A DNA stretch of 64,000 nt from JBLMZI01 sp050258755 (GCA_050258755.1 JBLMZI010000004.1:1-64000); one strand, 5' to 3'; positions 25,558-33,504 are shown, numbered from the stretch's first letter. Notes: generated by a model not told the origin, from the letters alone. Made by a program: numbers and translations.

Positions 25558-25914
25558 ATGCAGGATATTATTCGTTCGATTGAAGAAGAACAGATTCGCA
25601 AAGACATTCCGGATTTCAAACCGGGTGATACGGTTAAAGTCCATGTGAAGGTTGTAGAAGGAAGCCGCGAGCGCATTCAGGTGTATGAAGGCACCGTCAT
25701 CCGTAAAAGAGGCGGCGGTCTAAGCGCCACTTTCTCGGTTCGCCGCATTTCCTACGGCGTTGGCGTTGAGCGTACATTCCCGATCCATTCGCCCAGAATC
25801 GAAAGGATCGAACTGATGCGCAGAGGGAAAGTTCGCAGAGCTCGTCTCTACTACCTCAGAGAGCGTTTCGGGAAACGGGCCAAGGTCAAGGAAAAGCGCC
25901 TGCCCCGCGATTAA
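25558..25914 (+). CDS. rplS: 50S ribosomal protein L19
   Basis: A 118-residue protein with the L19 pattern: IPDFKPGDTVKVHVKVVEG, RIQVYEGTVI, FPIHSPRIE, and a basic C-terminus (RRARLYYLRERFGKRAKVKE in part). It sits at the subunit interface. It has a strong AAAGGAGG site, its own promoter upstream and a terminator downstream. Confidence 0.97.
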   Translation: MQDIIRSIEEEQIRKDIPDFKPGDTVKVHVKVVEGSRERIQVYEGTVIRKRGGGLSATFSVRRISYGVGVERTFPIHSPRIERIELMRRGKVRRARLYYLRERFGKRAKVKEKRLPRD

Positions 25915-25938
25915 ACCACGGATCAAACATACACTTTG

Positions 25939-25970
25939 TAAAGACTGGCTGCTTGCCAGTCTTTATTTTA
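25939..25970 (+). terminator. Terminator after rplS
   Basis: A perfect 11-bp stem (25939-25949 with 25955-25965) around a 5-base loop, followed by ATTTTA. Confidence 0.85.
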
Positions 25971-26014
25971 CGGTGAGCAAAGAAGCGCAACCTGCTTCCT
26001 AGGAGGAATCGAGC

Positions 26015-26956
26015 GTGAGCGTGAACTGGTATCCCGGGCATATGGTGAAAGCCCGCCGGGAAATCGTGGAAAACATCAAACTGGTCGACGTGGTGGCCGA
26101 GATTCTGGATGCGCGTGCGCCGGAATCGACCCGCAATCCGGATCTGGAGGCTTTGTGCGGAAAGAAGCCGGTACTGCTGGTTTTGAACAAGCATGATTTG
26201 GCCGATCCGGATCTGGTCAAGCACTGGATCAAAAAGTACCGCAAGCAGGGACGGGAAGCGGTTGCGATCAATGCGGTGGCCGGGGTTGGACTTCCGGAGG
26301 TTTTCAAAGCGATCACCCGGCTGTTTGAACCGGCTTCAAAAGCCATGATCGCAAAGAATTGGCGGCCGCGGCCCCCGCGGGTGATGGTGGTCGGTATCCC
26401 GAATGTAGGCAAGTCGACGTTCATGAATTCGATTTTGAAGAAGAAATCGGCGCGGACCGGTCCGACTCCGGGGGTGACCCGCGGAAAACAGTGGGTCCGG
26501 CTTCAAGGGAAGATCGATCTGCTCGATACACCAGGCTTGATGTGGCCCAAGGTGGAAAACCCTGAACAGGGGCTTCGGCTTGCAGTGCTCAATCTGATCG
26601 GCGAAAAGGCCTATGATGAAATGGACGCGGCGAATTACGCCATCCAGGCGCTCTGTCGGCAGCAGCCCGGTGCTTTAAAAGAAAAGTTCGGCATATCGGT
26701 GGATGGTGAGCCTGACCTGCTCGCGCTAATGACGGCGATTGCTATGAAGCGGCGATTTATTGACGGTGAAAGCCCCGACCTCGACCGGGCGGGACGATAC
26801 GTGCTGGCTGGCTTTAGAAAAGGGGAATATGGCCGGATCTGCCTGGACCGGCCGGAGGAATTCCGGGAAGAGATCTTGCCAGAGCCAGAGCCGGAAACGG
26901 CGCAAATGGCTTCAGAGCTTGAAACACCGCCGAAGAATCAGCCGGCAGATGAGTAA
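26015..26956 (+). CDS. rbgA: Ribosome biogenesis GTPase RbgA (YlqF)
   Basis: A 313-residue circularly permuted GTPase required for late 50S assembly. The G motifs appear in permuted order: NKHDL (G4) near residue 59, GIPNVGKST (G1) near 126, then DTPGLMWPK (G3). The N-terminus NWYPGHMVKARRE is typical. The last 30 residues are proline- and glutamate-rich and probably disordered. It follows rplS as in Bacillus. A GTG start is used, with AGGAGG upstream. Confidence 0.95.
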   Translation: MSVNWYPGHMVKARREIVENIKLVDVVAEILDARAPESTRNPDLEALCGKKPVLLVLNKHDLADPDLVKHWIKKYRKQGREAVAINAVAGVGLPEVFKAITRLFEPASKAMIAKNWRPRPPRVMVVGIPNVGKSTFMNSILKKKSARTGPTPGVTRGKQWVRLQGKIDLLDTPGLMWPKVENPEQGLRLAVLNLIGEKAYDEMDAANYAIQALCRQQPGALKEKFGISVDGEPDLLALMTAIAMKRRFIDGESPDLDRAGRYVLAGFRKGEYGRICLDRPEEFREEILPEPEPETAQMASELETPPKNQPADE

Positions 26957-26976
26957 TGAACCGAAACGAACAGGAA

Positions 26977-27012
26977 AAAGCCCCGCGTATCCAATCGGAT
27001 ACGCGGGGCTTT
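26977..27012. terminator. Bidirectional terminator between rbgA and the SprA-like gene
   Basis: A perfect 16-bp stem (26977-26992 with 26997-27012), GC-rich, with A-rich and T-rich flanks. It lies between two convergent genes and can serve both. Confidence 0.88.
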
Positions 27013-27031
27013 CACTATAGATACGCCAGAA

Positions 27032-27664
27032 TTAAGCATATTTGTCGAGATTCATGCCGACCGCTCGATTCGCGGGAAGGGATTGCGATTCTTCGGATTT
27101 GTTGACGGTGGTCGTTCGGGTGACCCCCCCGGAAACATATGATTTTCCGCATTCCGGGCAAACGCTGGTTTGGATCGAAACCGACTGGGAGACGACCTGA
27201 CGGTTTTCCTGCCTGGCTTCGGCCCGCTCACGGACCACATGCTGCTGTTCATGGCCCATTACCGCCGAAGCTGCGGCCTCTGGCGCGACATGGGTCGGTG
27301 ACTTAAAGGACACGCCCGGATCGTCCGAACCGTCCTGGTAGGTTCTGGAGGCACAAGTTTCGCAGCGCATCGTGCCGGATCGCTTTTGGGCGCGAATATC
27401 AGGATCGAGCCGCTCGGAAAGGGTATCTGTTATCCCTTTATTCCAGGGGTGTTCGCTTGTTTCGGGTTTGGCTGAAGGGACATGGGCGGCACCCGGGGTA
27501 CTGCCGGATAAAGGTTTCCCGGACACGCGCTCACTGGCCGGCGGTGCAGCATTGGCTGCTTTTGCCGTGCCAGATAAAGCGGGTTCCCGATTGCCGGAAA
27601 CCTGGTTGAGGGAAACCCGTTGGTAGGCTTCCAACGGTTGAATGCGACCCACTGTGCCTGCCAT
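27032..27664 (-). CDS. SprA-related HExxH protein (putative zinc metallopeptidase)
   Basis: A 210-residue protein. About 95 N-terminal residues are low-complexity and proline/alanine-rich. A compact domain follows with C101-x2-C104, the conserved stretch YQDGSDDPGVSFKSP, and H138-E-Q-Q-H142, a zincin-type motif. A second cysteine pair is C169-x2-C172. This resembles the SprA-related family of small Bacillota proteins. The function is unknown; zinc binding is likely and peptidase activity possible. No signal peptide is seen. It stands near spore-related genes, but a sporulation role is only suggested by that. Confidence 0.75.
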   Translation of the reverse strand: MAGTVGRIQPLEAYQRVSLNQVSGNREPALSGTAKAANAAPPASERVSGKPLSGSTPGAAHVPSAKPETSEHPWNKGITDTLSERLDPDIRAQKRSGTMRCETCASRTYQDGSDDPGVSFKSPTHVAPEAAASAVMGHEQQHVVRERAEARQENRQVVSQSVSIQTSVCPECGKSYVSGGVTRTTTVNKSEESQSLPANRAVGMNLDKYA

Positions 27665-27821
27665 GGCGTTTCATGCCCTCCCTGGCTTATTCCGTAAACA
27701 ATATATATTTCCATTATAATACCGATTTACCTCGAATGAAAGAGATTAACCTAAATGAAGCCTGATTGAAGCCATCTGACCGGCTTGCGTTTAGAGTGGA
27801 AAATATGCATCTAGTGGATGG

Positions 27822-28832
27822 CTATACCATATATAGTATTTTTGCTGCCGGCAGGGCGGTTTGGATTTGATTTGTGAGAAAACTTTGGATTTCGGTCATT
27901 GTTTCAGGCAGATAGACATACTTGCCGTAGCCGAATTGGCCGTATTTAAAGCGCCTGGCGGCATCGTCCATCTCAAGCTTGGTATGCGGGTATACAGAAA
28001 GGATATGCTGTCTGGCCCGGTGGGTATACCGGTGGGTGACCAGTTCGAAGCTGACCTGCGCATTGCCCAGTTGGCTGCGCACTCGGTCGATCAATTCAGC
28101 ATACTGCTCCTTCCAGCCAGGGTAGACCAGGACCGGCGCAATCAGAAAGCCGACCGGATAACCAGCATGCATAACCTGGGAGGCCGCCATCAAGCGCCGG
28201 TCTAAAGAAGCGGTTGCGTGCTCGTAACGCTGAATGACCGACTTTGGATTGAGACTGAAACGAATTTCGGTGTGACCGCGATGCGGAAGCGGGCAAAGGG
28301 AAGATACTTCATCAAACTTGGTCACAAACCGAAAACGGGCAGATTGCTGTTCCCCGAAAAAGGTAATCGCCCGGGCCAGGGCGCCGGTGTACGCTTCGAC
28401 CGGAATCGGGTCCGAGGTGGCGGCTCCCTCAAAAACAGTGGTCTGCCCGGAACGGTTTGCGATCAGCCGCTGGGCGATTTCGAAGATTTGATCGAGATTG
28501 ACGTAGAGCCGGATATAGGATTTGGGGCCCATGGTCGTGGAAAGGTAGCAGTATTCGCAGAAGCCGGGGCATCCGGTGACCAGCGGAAGCTGGTAATGGG
28601 CGGACGGTTTACAGGTCTGGAAACTCCCGCTGCGCCGAACGCCGACCACCAGGGTCCGTTTTGACGCCATAAAAGCGTCTTTTTGTTTTAGGGTCCGGAA
28701 TGCCGTAATCCGGTTATGCTCTGATGTCATATAGACCGGAATCTTGGTGGTCTTAAAATGGTCATACAGACGTTCCCCGATCGGGTAATCGAGCGAGGTC
28801 GGTTCGAAAAAGACTTGTTCGGGTAAAAACAT
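27822..28832 (-). CDS. splB: Spore photoproduct lyase homologue
   Basis: A 336-residue radical SAM protein aligning over its full length with Bacillus subtilis SplB as I recall it, which repairs the spore photoproduct (5-thyminyl-5,6-dihydrothymine) during germination. The cluster motif is C88-x3-C92-x2-C95, and the conserved MGPKSYIRLYVN and RFVTKF are present. The key difference is at the hydrogen-donor cysteine (Cys141 in B. subtilis, in EASCTSD): the aligned residue here is alanine 138, in EGAATSD. The protein may therefore work by a different hydrogen-transfer route or on another lesion. The N-terminal half and C-terminus look intact. Confidence 0.88.
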   Translation of the reverse strand: MFLPEQVFFEPTSLDYPIGERLYDHFKTTKIPVYMTSEHNRITAFRTLKQKDAFMASKRTLVVGVRRSGSFQTCKPSAHYQLPLVTGCPGFCEYCYLSTTMGPKSYIRLYVNLDQIFEIAQRLIANRSGQTTVFEGAATSDPIPVEAYTGALARAITFFGEQQSARFRFVTKFDEVSSLCPLPHRGHTEIRFSLNPKSVIQRYEHATASLDRRLMAASQVMHAGYPVGFLIAPVLVYPGWKEQYAELIDRVRSQLGNAQVSFELVTHRYTHRARQHILSVYPHTKLEMDDAARRFKYGQFGYGKYVYLPETMTEIQSFLTNQIQTALPAAKILYMV

Positions 28833-29021
28833 GGCAGCGCCTCCTGATGAACGGTAAAAACCGTAACCGCTTTTGGGAAATCCATATCATACAGGATTCC
28901 CGCAGGCGTTTAAATCGATCGGCGGAGTTTTCTGGCAGAATGCGGCGCGAGTAGGCCGGATCGAAACCGAGAATTATAGAAGCAGACTGGTTTGATGGAA
29001 CGGTTTGAAAGGGGAAGTAAC

Positions 29022-30254
29022 ATGCAGTCCATCTATTTCGACCATGCCGCCACCACATCGCTGGCGCCGGAATGTCTTGAAGCCATGATGCCCTATTTCA
29101 AAGAACGGTATGGCAATGCTTCCGCGACGTATCGCCTGGGGCGGGAAGCGGCGGAAGGCATTGATCAGGCGCGGGAAGAAGTGGCCGAGCTGATTGGCGC
29201 CGCCAGCGGGGAAATTTGTTTTACGGCAGGCGGCACGGAAGCCAACAATCTTGCGATCATCGGAGCGGCCATGGCCGGACGGAATCGGGGAAGGCATATC
29301 GTCACCAGCGCGATTGAACACAGCAGTGTCCTGGAAGCCTGCCGCTGGCTGGAACGACAAGGATTCAGGATGACCTACCTGCCGGTGGACGAATTGGGTC
29401 GGGTGGAGCCACAGGCGATTTTGGACGCGATTGAAGCCGATACGATTTTAATCAGTCTGATGCATGCCAATAATGAAATTGGCACGATTCAGCCGGTTGA
29501 GGCTGCCGGACGGATCGCCCGGGAGCGCGGTATCCTGTTTCACACCGACGCCGTTCAAACGGTGGGCCGTATACCGGTCGATGTGGATGATATCAGATGT
29601 GACCTGCTGAGCGCCGCCTCTCATAAAATGTACGGCCCAAAAGGCGCTGGCTGCCTGTACGTTCGGCGCGAAACCAAACTGGAACCGGTGCTCATGGGCG
29701 GTTCGCAGGAACGGGGTCTTCGGGCCGGCACCGAAAACATCGCTGGAATTGTCGGGTTTGGGCGCGCAGCCGTGCTCGCCGGGAAAGAGATGACGGCTGA
29801 TCACTGGCAGCTCACCCGCTTGCGCGACCACTTAATGAATGGCGTTCTGGATGCGGTTGGCGGGGTCGTGCTGAACGGGCACCGTTTCGAACGGCTTCCC
29901 GGAAACGCCAATTTCAGTTTTCGTGAGGTCGACGGGCCGACGATGTTAAGGCGCCTGGATGAGCATGGTTTTGCGGTTTCCAGCGGTTCGGCCTGTCACG
30001 CCGCCTCACCGAAACCATCCCATGTTTTGAAGGCTTTGGGACATGACGACGACCTAGCTCGGGCGACGCTTCGGGTCACGCTGGGCCGTCACAACACCGT
30101 TGCGGAAATCGACCGGCTGTTGGACGTACTGCCCGAGGTTATCGCGGAATGCCGTGAACGCTGGCCAGCGCAGCAGCGCGAACGGAGCCTGACGGAAACC
30201 TCTGAATGCCCGTGTGAACAAGATACGGCGGGATCGATCCGGAAAGAAAGCTGA
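29022..30254 (+). CDS. Cysteine desulfurase (NifS/IscS type)
   Basis: A 410-residue PLP enzyme that removes sulfur from cysteine for Fe-S clusters or tRNA thiolation. N-terminus YFDHAATTSLAP; PLP lysine in SAASHKMYGPKGAG; active cysteine in SSGSACHAASPKPS. The start at 29022 is chosen for GGGGAAG upstream and the family N-terminus. The last 30 residues (rich in Ser, Glu, Arg) extend beyond the usual end. It is not next to iscU or mnmA, so its partner is unclear; a ferredoxin gene converges on it with 14 bases between stops. Confidence 0.92.
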   Translation: MQSIYFDHAATTSLAPECLEAMMPYFKERYGNASATYRLGREAAEGIDQAREEVAELIGAASGEICFTAGGTEANNLAIIGAAMAGRNRGRHIVTSAIEHSSVLEACRWLERQGFRMTYLPVDELGRVEPQAILDAIEADTILISLMHANNEIGTIQPVEAAGRIARERGILFHTDAVQTVGRIPVDVDDIRCDLLSAASHKMYGPKGAGCLYVRRETKLEPVLMGGSQERGLRAGTENIAGIVGFGRAAVLAGKEMTADHWQLTRLRDHLMNGVLDAVGGVVLNGHRFERLPGNANFSFREVDGPTMLRRLDEHGFAVSSGSACHAASPKPSHVLKALGHDDDLARATLRVTLGRHNTVAEIDRLLDVLPEVIAECRERWPAQQRERSLTETSECPCEQDTAGSIRKES

Positions 30255-30268
30255 ATCAATCGGCGCGA

Positions 30269-30463
30269 TCATTCATCTTCGTCGACCAGTTGAATCGCCT
30301 CGGTCGGACAGCTGTCCACGCACAAGCCGCATTCAATACAGCTTTCTGGATGGACGACATGCGATTTATCATCGACTTCAAAAACCACCGGATCGGCCGG
30401 GCAAACATCCTGACAATCGCCCTCGCCAACGCATTTGTCTTCATCAACAACCGGGTGACCCAT
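30269..30463 (-). CDS. Ferredoxin with one altered cluster site
   Basis: A 64-residue acidic 2[4Fe-4S]-type ferredoxin. The C-terminal site is standard (CIECGLC, then CP). In the N-terminal site the pattern is C-x5-C-x3-CP (CVGEGDCQDVCP). The place of the second cysteine is a glutamate, which suggests a [3Fe-4S] cluster or unusual [4Fe-4S] ligation, as in seven-iron ferredoxins. It has a strong TAGGAGGG site. The redox partner is unknown. Confidence 0.9.
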   Translation of the reverse strand: MGHPVVDEDKCVGEGDCQDVCPADPVVFEVDDKSHVVHPESCIECGLCVDSCPTEAIQLVDEDE

Positions 30464-30508
30464 GGTAAAAAACCCTCCTATTTTTCATCATAGTGCTTTG
30501 ATCGGAAG

Positions 30509-30536
30509 AAGGCCTGGATGGGACAATCCAGGCCTT
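30509..30536 (-). terminator. Hairpin downstream of the CotF-like genes
   Basis: An 11-bp perfect stem (30509-30519 with 30526-30536) located between the CotF-like gene stop and the ferredoxin start, both on the minus strand. The T-tract on the minus strand is weak (CTTCTTCC). Confidence 0.65.
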
Positions 30537-30565
30537 TCGTAGCTGCATTTGATTCTCAGGAAAGA

Positions 30566-30826
30566 CTAGGAAGTGGCAACACTGTTGAATGACTGTGAAA
30601 CCTGGGTAATGTCGTTGGCGTCGGCGGCCGGAGAATTGACATACCATCCTTTGGTGGAAGTGATCTGGGAAATCTCCATCTGTGCCTGTTCCGCTTTGTT
30701 GCGCATCTGGACAAAGGTCTGCCGCAGTTGTTGGTTGGAGCATTCCAGGGCGACCCTGGTCAGATCCACGGCACTGTGTTTGCACATATTCAGGCAGTCA
30801 GTCGCGATATCTTTATCCTTAAACAC
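30566..30826 (-). CDS. CotF-family spore coat protein
   Basis: An 86-residue protein resembling the Coat F domain: DIATDCLNMCKHSAVDLT, then LRQTFVQMRNKAEQAQMEIS and a C-terminal KGWYVNSPAADAND. Such small helical proteins are spore coat or inner-spore proteins in clostridia. It lies 26 bases after another short protein with the same helical character on the same strand, so the two are probably one operon transcribed during sporulation. I saw no clear sporulation-sigma promoter. Confidence 0.8.
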   Translation of the reverse strand: MFKDKDIATDCLNMCKHSAVDLTRVALECSNQQLRQTFVQMRNKAEQAQMEISQITSTKGWYVNSPAADANDITQVSQSFNSVATS

Positions 30827-30852
30827 GGAATCCCTCCTTACTATAATTTGAT

Positions 30853-31044
30853 TTAAACCAGAAACTGTTTGAGTGTGTCCACCGTTTGCTTCGCATCCTG
30901 GGATGCTTTGTTCAGGTAGTTTTTCAACGAAGAATCGGTCGCGGTCTGAGCGTAGGTTGCGTACTTGCTGGAGGCCAGGTTGGCTTCCATCATAATTTCG
31001 CGCAGGCTGTTCAATTCCATGGTGGTCAAGTTTTTGGCTGACAT
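30853..31044 (-). CDS. Short CotF-like / spore-associated helical protein
   Basis: A 63-residue helical protein (MSAKNLTTMELNSLREIM, then LNKASQDAKQTVDTLKQFL). The N-terminal pattern LTTMELNSLREIMM...A resembles the start of CotF-like coat proteins. The start has an excellent TAAGGAGGTG site. It is the first gene of a two-gene unit with the larger CotF-family gene. Function beyond a probable spore role is unknown. Confidence 0.75.
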   Translation of the reverse strand: MSAKNLTTMELNSLREIMMEANLASSKYATYAQTATDSSLKNYLNKASQDAKQTVDTLKQFLV

Positions 31045-31232
31045 TGCTTACACCTCCTTAACCTTGTCAACACTGGAGCTTCAAGAATAAAACTGCCCCA
31101 TAAACGTGCCGTTTATTCCAGTAACCGGCGAGAAAATCAAACAATCCCCAGGGTTAGCGCATTTGCGCTCGCATAAGAAACCAGCCGGAAAACCAATAAT
31201 AGAGACAGTACGTGCACAAGGAGGTGAAAAAA

Positions 31233-31400
31233 TTGTCTGACCGAATCAAACAGGAACGCGAAAAGATGGAGCGCGAACGGGAGTCCAACCGGGATGAACA
31301 GCGTCTGGACGAACGCAGCGAAGAAGAGCGTTTCGATAACCGTGAAAACAACCGGAGCGACAGCCGCCTTAACGAACGCCGTGAAGAGCAAAAACGGTAG
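31233..31400 (+). CDS. Small highly charged protein of unknown function
   Basis: A 55-residue protein made almost only of Arg, Glu, Asp, Asn, Lys, Gln and Ser, with no hydrophobic core. It probably forms a single charged helix or is disordered. The start is TTG at 31233, because AAGGAGGTG ends six bases before it; an in-frame GTG at 31212 lies upstream of that site and is unlikely. A strong terminator follows at 31431. The good ribosome site and terminator argue that it is a real gene. It is divergent from the CotF-like pair. Confidence 0.6.
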   Translation: MSDRIKQEREKMERERESNRDEQRLDERSEEERFDNRENNRSDSRLNERREEQKR

Positions 31401-31430
31401 GAAACATGCCGGCATCGTTGCAGAATATAC

Positions 31431-31476
31431 GCATGTGAAGGCCTCGCCCATGCCTGGGCGAGGCCTTCGTGCATGC
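31431..31476 (+). terminator. Long terminator hairpin after the small charged protein gene
   Basis: A stem of about 20 bp, GCATG-GAAGGCCTCGCCCA on the left (31431-31450) and its near-complement at 31455-31476, with a 4-base loop. It is very stable, though no T-tract follows. Confidence 0.7.
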
Positions 31477-31502
31477 TGGACCGGCTTTAAATTATGGTAC
31501 AG

Positions 31503-31508
31503 TATAAT
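31503..31508 (+). promoter_or_regulatory. -10 box upstream of the MagIII-like gene
   Basis: TATAAT at 31503-31508, with no clear -35 box. The implied transcript start at about 31515 supports the internal TTG start at 31544 for the next gene. Confidence 0.5.
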
Positions 31509-31543
31509 CGAACGCCAAATTGCCGTGCGATGGAGAATCAGTC

Positions 31544-32245
31544 TTGAAAAAAGCGGATCAGACCCTGATGGAAATCTATGAACAGATGCTTTCGCATTTC
31601 GGACCCAGAGGCTGGTGGCCGGGAAAGACCGATTTTGAAATCTGTGTCGGCGCGATTCTGACCCAGAGCGTCTCCTGGGCCAATGTGGAAAAGGCGATTC
31701 GGAATCTGGAAGCGCTTGACCTGTTGGATCCCTACCGTTTGAACGAAGCCGACGATGCAACGATTGAGGCGGCGATCCGGTCAACGCTTTATTTCCGGCA
31801 GAAGACCAAAAAGCTGAAGGCATTTTGCCGGGTCCTGCTGGACGAATACCAGGGCAGCCTGGACCGGCTGTTTGAACAGGAAACACCCGGATTGCGAAAA
31901 CGCCTGCTGCTGGTCAAAGGGATCGGAAAAGAAACCGCCGATTCCATCATTTTGTATGCTGCGAGGCAACCCATCTTCGTGGTAGATGCCTATACCAGGC
32001 GCGTTTTTTCCAGGCTGGGTATTTTTAAAGAGGACATCACATATGACGAAATGCAGGCATACTTTCACCGCTGCCTGCCGGCTGATCAGGCACTCTATAA
32101 CGAATACCACGCTCTGATTGTGGGGATCGGGAACCGGTTCTGCGCGAACACAAAACCGCGCTGCGGCGACTGCCCCTTGAATCAGCGGTGCAAGTATCCG
32201 GCACGCGATGCACAGTCGCCGTCGCAGAGGATCGGTAAGCCATGA
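31544..32245 (+). CDS. HhH-GPD DNA glycosylase, MagIII-like (endonuclease III related)
   Basis: A 233-residue base-excision repair protein. The helix-hairpin-helix motif is LVKGIGKETADSIILYA, the catalytic aspartate lies in VDAYTRRVF, and a C-terminal [4Fe-4S] site is C-x6-C-x2-C-x5-C (CANTKPRCGDCP...C). At the position of the endonuclease III lysine (GVGRKTA) there is glutamate, so it should be a glycosylase without lyase activity, like 3-methyladenine glycosylase III. TTG 31544 is preferred because GGAGAA lies six bases upstream. Confidence 0.85.
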   Translation: MKKADQTLMEIYEQMLSHFGPRGWWPGKTDFEICVGAILTQSVSWANVEKAIRNLEALDLLDPYRLNEADDATIEAAIRSTLYFRQKTKKLKAFCRVLLDEYQGSLDRLFEQETPGLRKRLLLVKGIGKETADSIILYAARQPIFVVDAYTRRVFSRLGIFKEDITYDEMQAYFHRCLPADQALYNEYHALIVGIGNRFCANTKPRCGDCPLNQRCKYPARDAQSPSQRIGKP

Positions 32246-32251
32246 TATAAT
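32243..32251 (+). promoter_or_regulatory. Extended -10 promoter of the 142-residue unknown gene
   Basis: TG-A-TATAAT at 32243-32251 overlaps the stop of the upstream glycosylase gene, 53 bases before the next start. Confidence 0.6.
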
Positions 32252-32304
32252 CTGAAAGAAGTAAAGTGCTTTTCAGCGCAAACGATTGGAAGAGGTGAAC
32301 CAAG

Positions 32305-32733
32305 GTGGGCGAAGCTATTCATGTTGAATCTTTAGAAATCGTTCAGAAAGCCCGCAAAAGGATGCTGGCATACATAAAGGAACACTGGGGCAGTGAGCCT
32401 GATTGGGCGGAATTTTCGACCGATAAGGTTCCAGCGGACGAAGTGAGCCGCTATCCGCTCTATTTTCTCTGGATGCTGGATGATGATATTTTCCGGGCCT
32501 ACGGCAGCCGGCTCGACCTGCGCGAATACCTGATTTGCGGCATCGGGATCCTGGCGGTCCTGCACCGCATGCCAGACCTGGAAAACCACAGGCCCTTGCA
32601 TGATTTCATCCAGGCTCTGGACGCCGAATTCGAAATCAGTAAGATCCGCACCATCTTCAAAGGCACTAGGAATCCGGAGCCGATCAGCGATCAGAGTCTG
32701 GAGAAGTTTGTGCTGGAGCTGGTAGGGGAATGA
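32305..32733 (+). CDS. Unknown protein, 142 residues
   Basis: I do not recognise this protein. It starts with GTG after GAGGTGAACC, has its own extended -10 promoter, and shows mixed hydrophobic and charged residues typical of a soluble globular helical domain (YPLYFLWMLDDDIFRAYGS, then LICGIGILAVLHRMPDL). No signal peptide, membrane segment, cysteine motif or known catalytic motif is visible. Its stop codon overlaps the first base of the outer arm of the giant inverted repeat, so the element begins exactly at the gene's end. Confidence 0.7.
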   Translation: MGEAIHVESLEIVQKARKRMLAYIKEHWGSEPDWAEFSTDKVPADEVSRYPLYFLWMLDDDIFRAYGSRLDLREYLICGIGILAVLHRMPDLENHRPLHDFIQALDAEFEISKIRTIFKGTRNPEPISDQSLEKFVLELVGE

Positions 32734-33477
32734 GTTTGCCTGGCGGTAGGGCTTGACGCGGATAACCCGCTCCCGCCTGAGCTGGTGAATTGATAGGGTG
32801 TTCCAAAATGGCAAAATGAAACTTGAGAAGCCGGTATCCGGCTTTCTCTGCTTTCCGAGAGTCTGGTCTGGGTGGTTTGAGCTTGCCTGACGGAAGGTGG
32901 GGAAGGCGGTTCCATTATCAGACCTACGCTTCCTCGCCTATAACATCGCGGCTTGCGTAAGAATTGCGGAACCGTCCTGGGACACCCGGCATCCGTGCCG
33001 GGTCCCAGGTGCCCGGCCTCCTTGCCGGTCAGAACCCGCAATTTTTCTTACACTTCACCGGATGTTATAAACGGCTCGTCTGCAACGGCCTGATAATGGA
33101 ACCGCCTTCCCCACAAGCAAGCTATTTGTCCCCCACTCTCTTAGAGAAAGCCCGCCCACCCCGCTTAGGATGGAGCCTTGCGGCTCCTTTCAGTCACTTG
33201 ACCGCACATGATACCCGGAAAAGGGCAACCGAGCGAAATTCACCGGCAAACTGGCTTGAAGCGGCTTAACCCGGCGAGTGCCGGCACGCCCCGAAAAAAC
33301 ACGGCTGCGGTTACACTGTAGGCCCAGGATTCAGGGATGCGCTCCCTGAATCCCAAAAGAACTTCCGGCTCACACAATACCACCCAGGCAATCTCGCCGA
33401 AGCCGCCCGCATCCACCAAACCTCAAAGTCCAGGCGGGAGCGGGTTATCCGCGTCAAGCCCCACCGATAGGCAAACT
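32733..33477. repeat. Giant nested inverted-repeat element, non-coding
   Basis: The whole 745-base stretch folds back on itself. Outer arms 32733-32779 and 33431-33477 match at 44 of 47 positions. A second pair, 32897-32921 with 33090-33114, is perfect over 25 bp, and matching continues inward between about 32922-32970 and 33031-33089. The apex is a hairpin at 32976-33009. Side hairpins lie at 32825-32848, 33172-33187 and 33327-33353 (11-bp perfect). Open frames here are short, lack ribosome sites and follow the arms, so I treat the region as non-coding. It may be a palindromic mobile element or a large structured RNA. Confidence 0.85.
32976..33009. repeat. Apex hairpin of the giant inverted repeat
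   Basis: CCTGGGA and CCCGGCA pair with TGCCGGG and TCCCAGG around a TCCG loop, with a two-base bulge (CA) on the left side. It sits exactly between the inner arms. Confidence 0.8.
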
Positions 33478-33504
33478 GCCGCAAACAGTTGATTCCATAA
33501 AGAA

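Noticed and set aside
32733..33477. OLE RNA or group II intron
   Set aside because: I could not match conserved OLE or intron domain V sequences, and the nearly perfect 47-bp outer arms are unlike either; left as an unclassified element.
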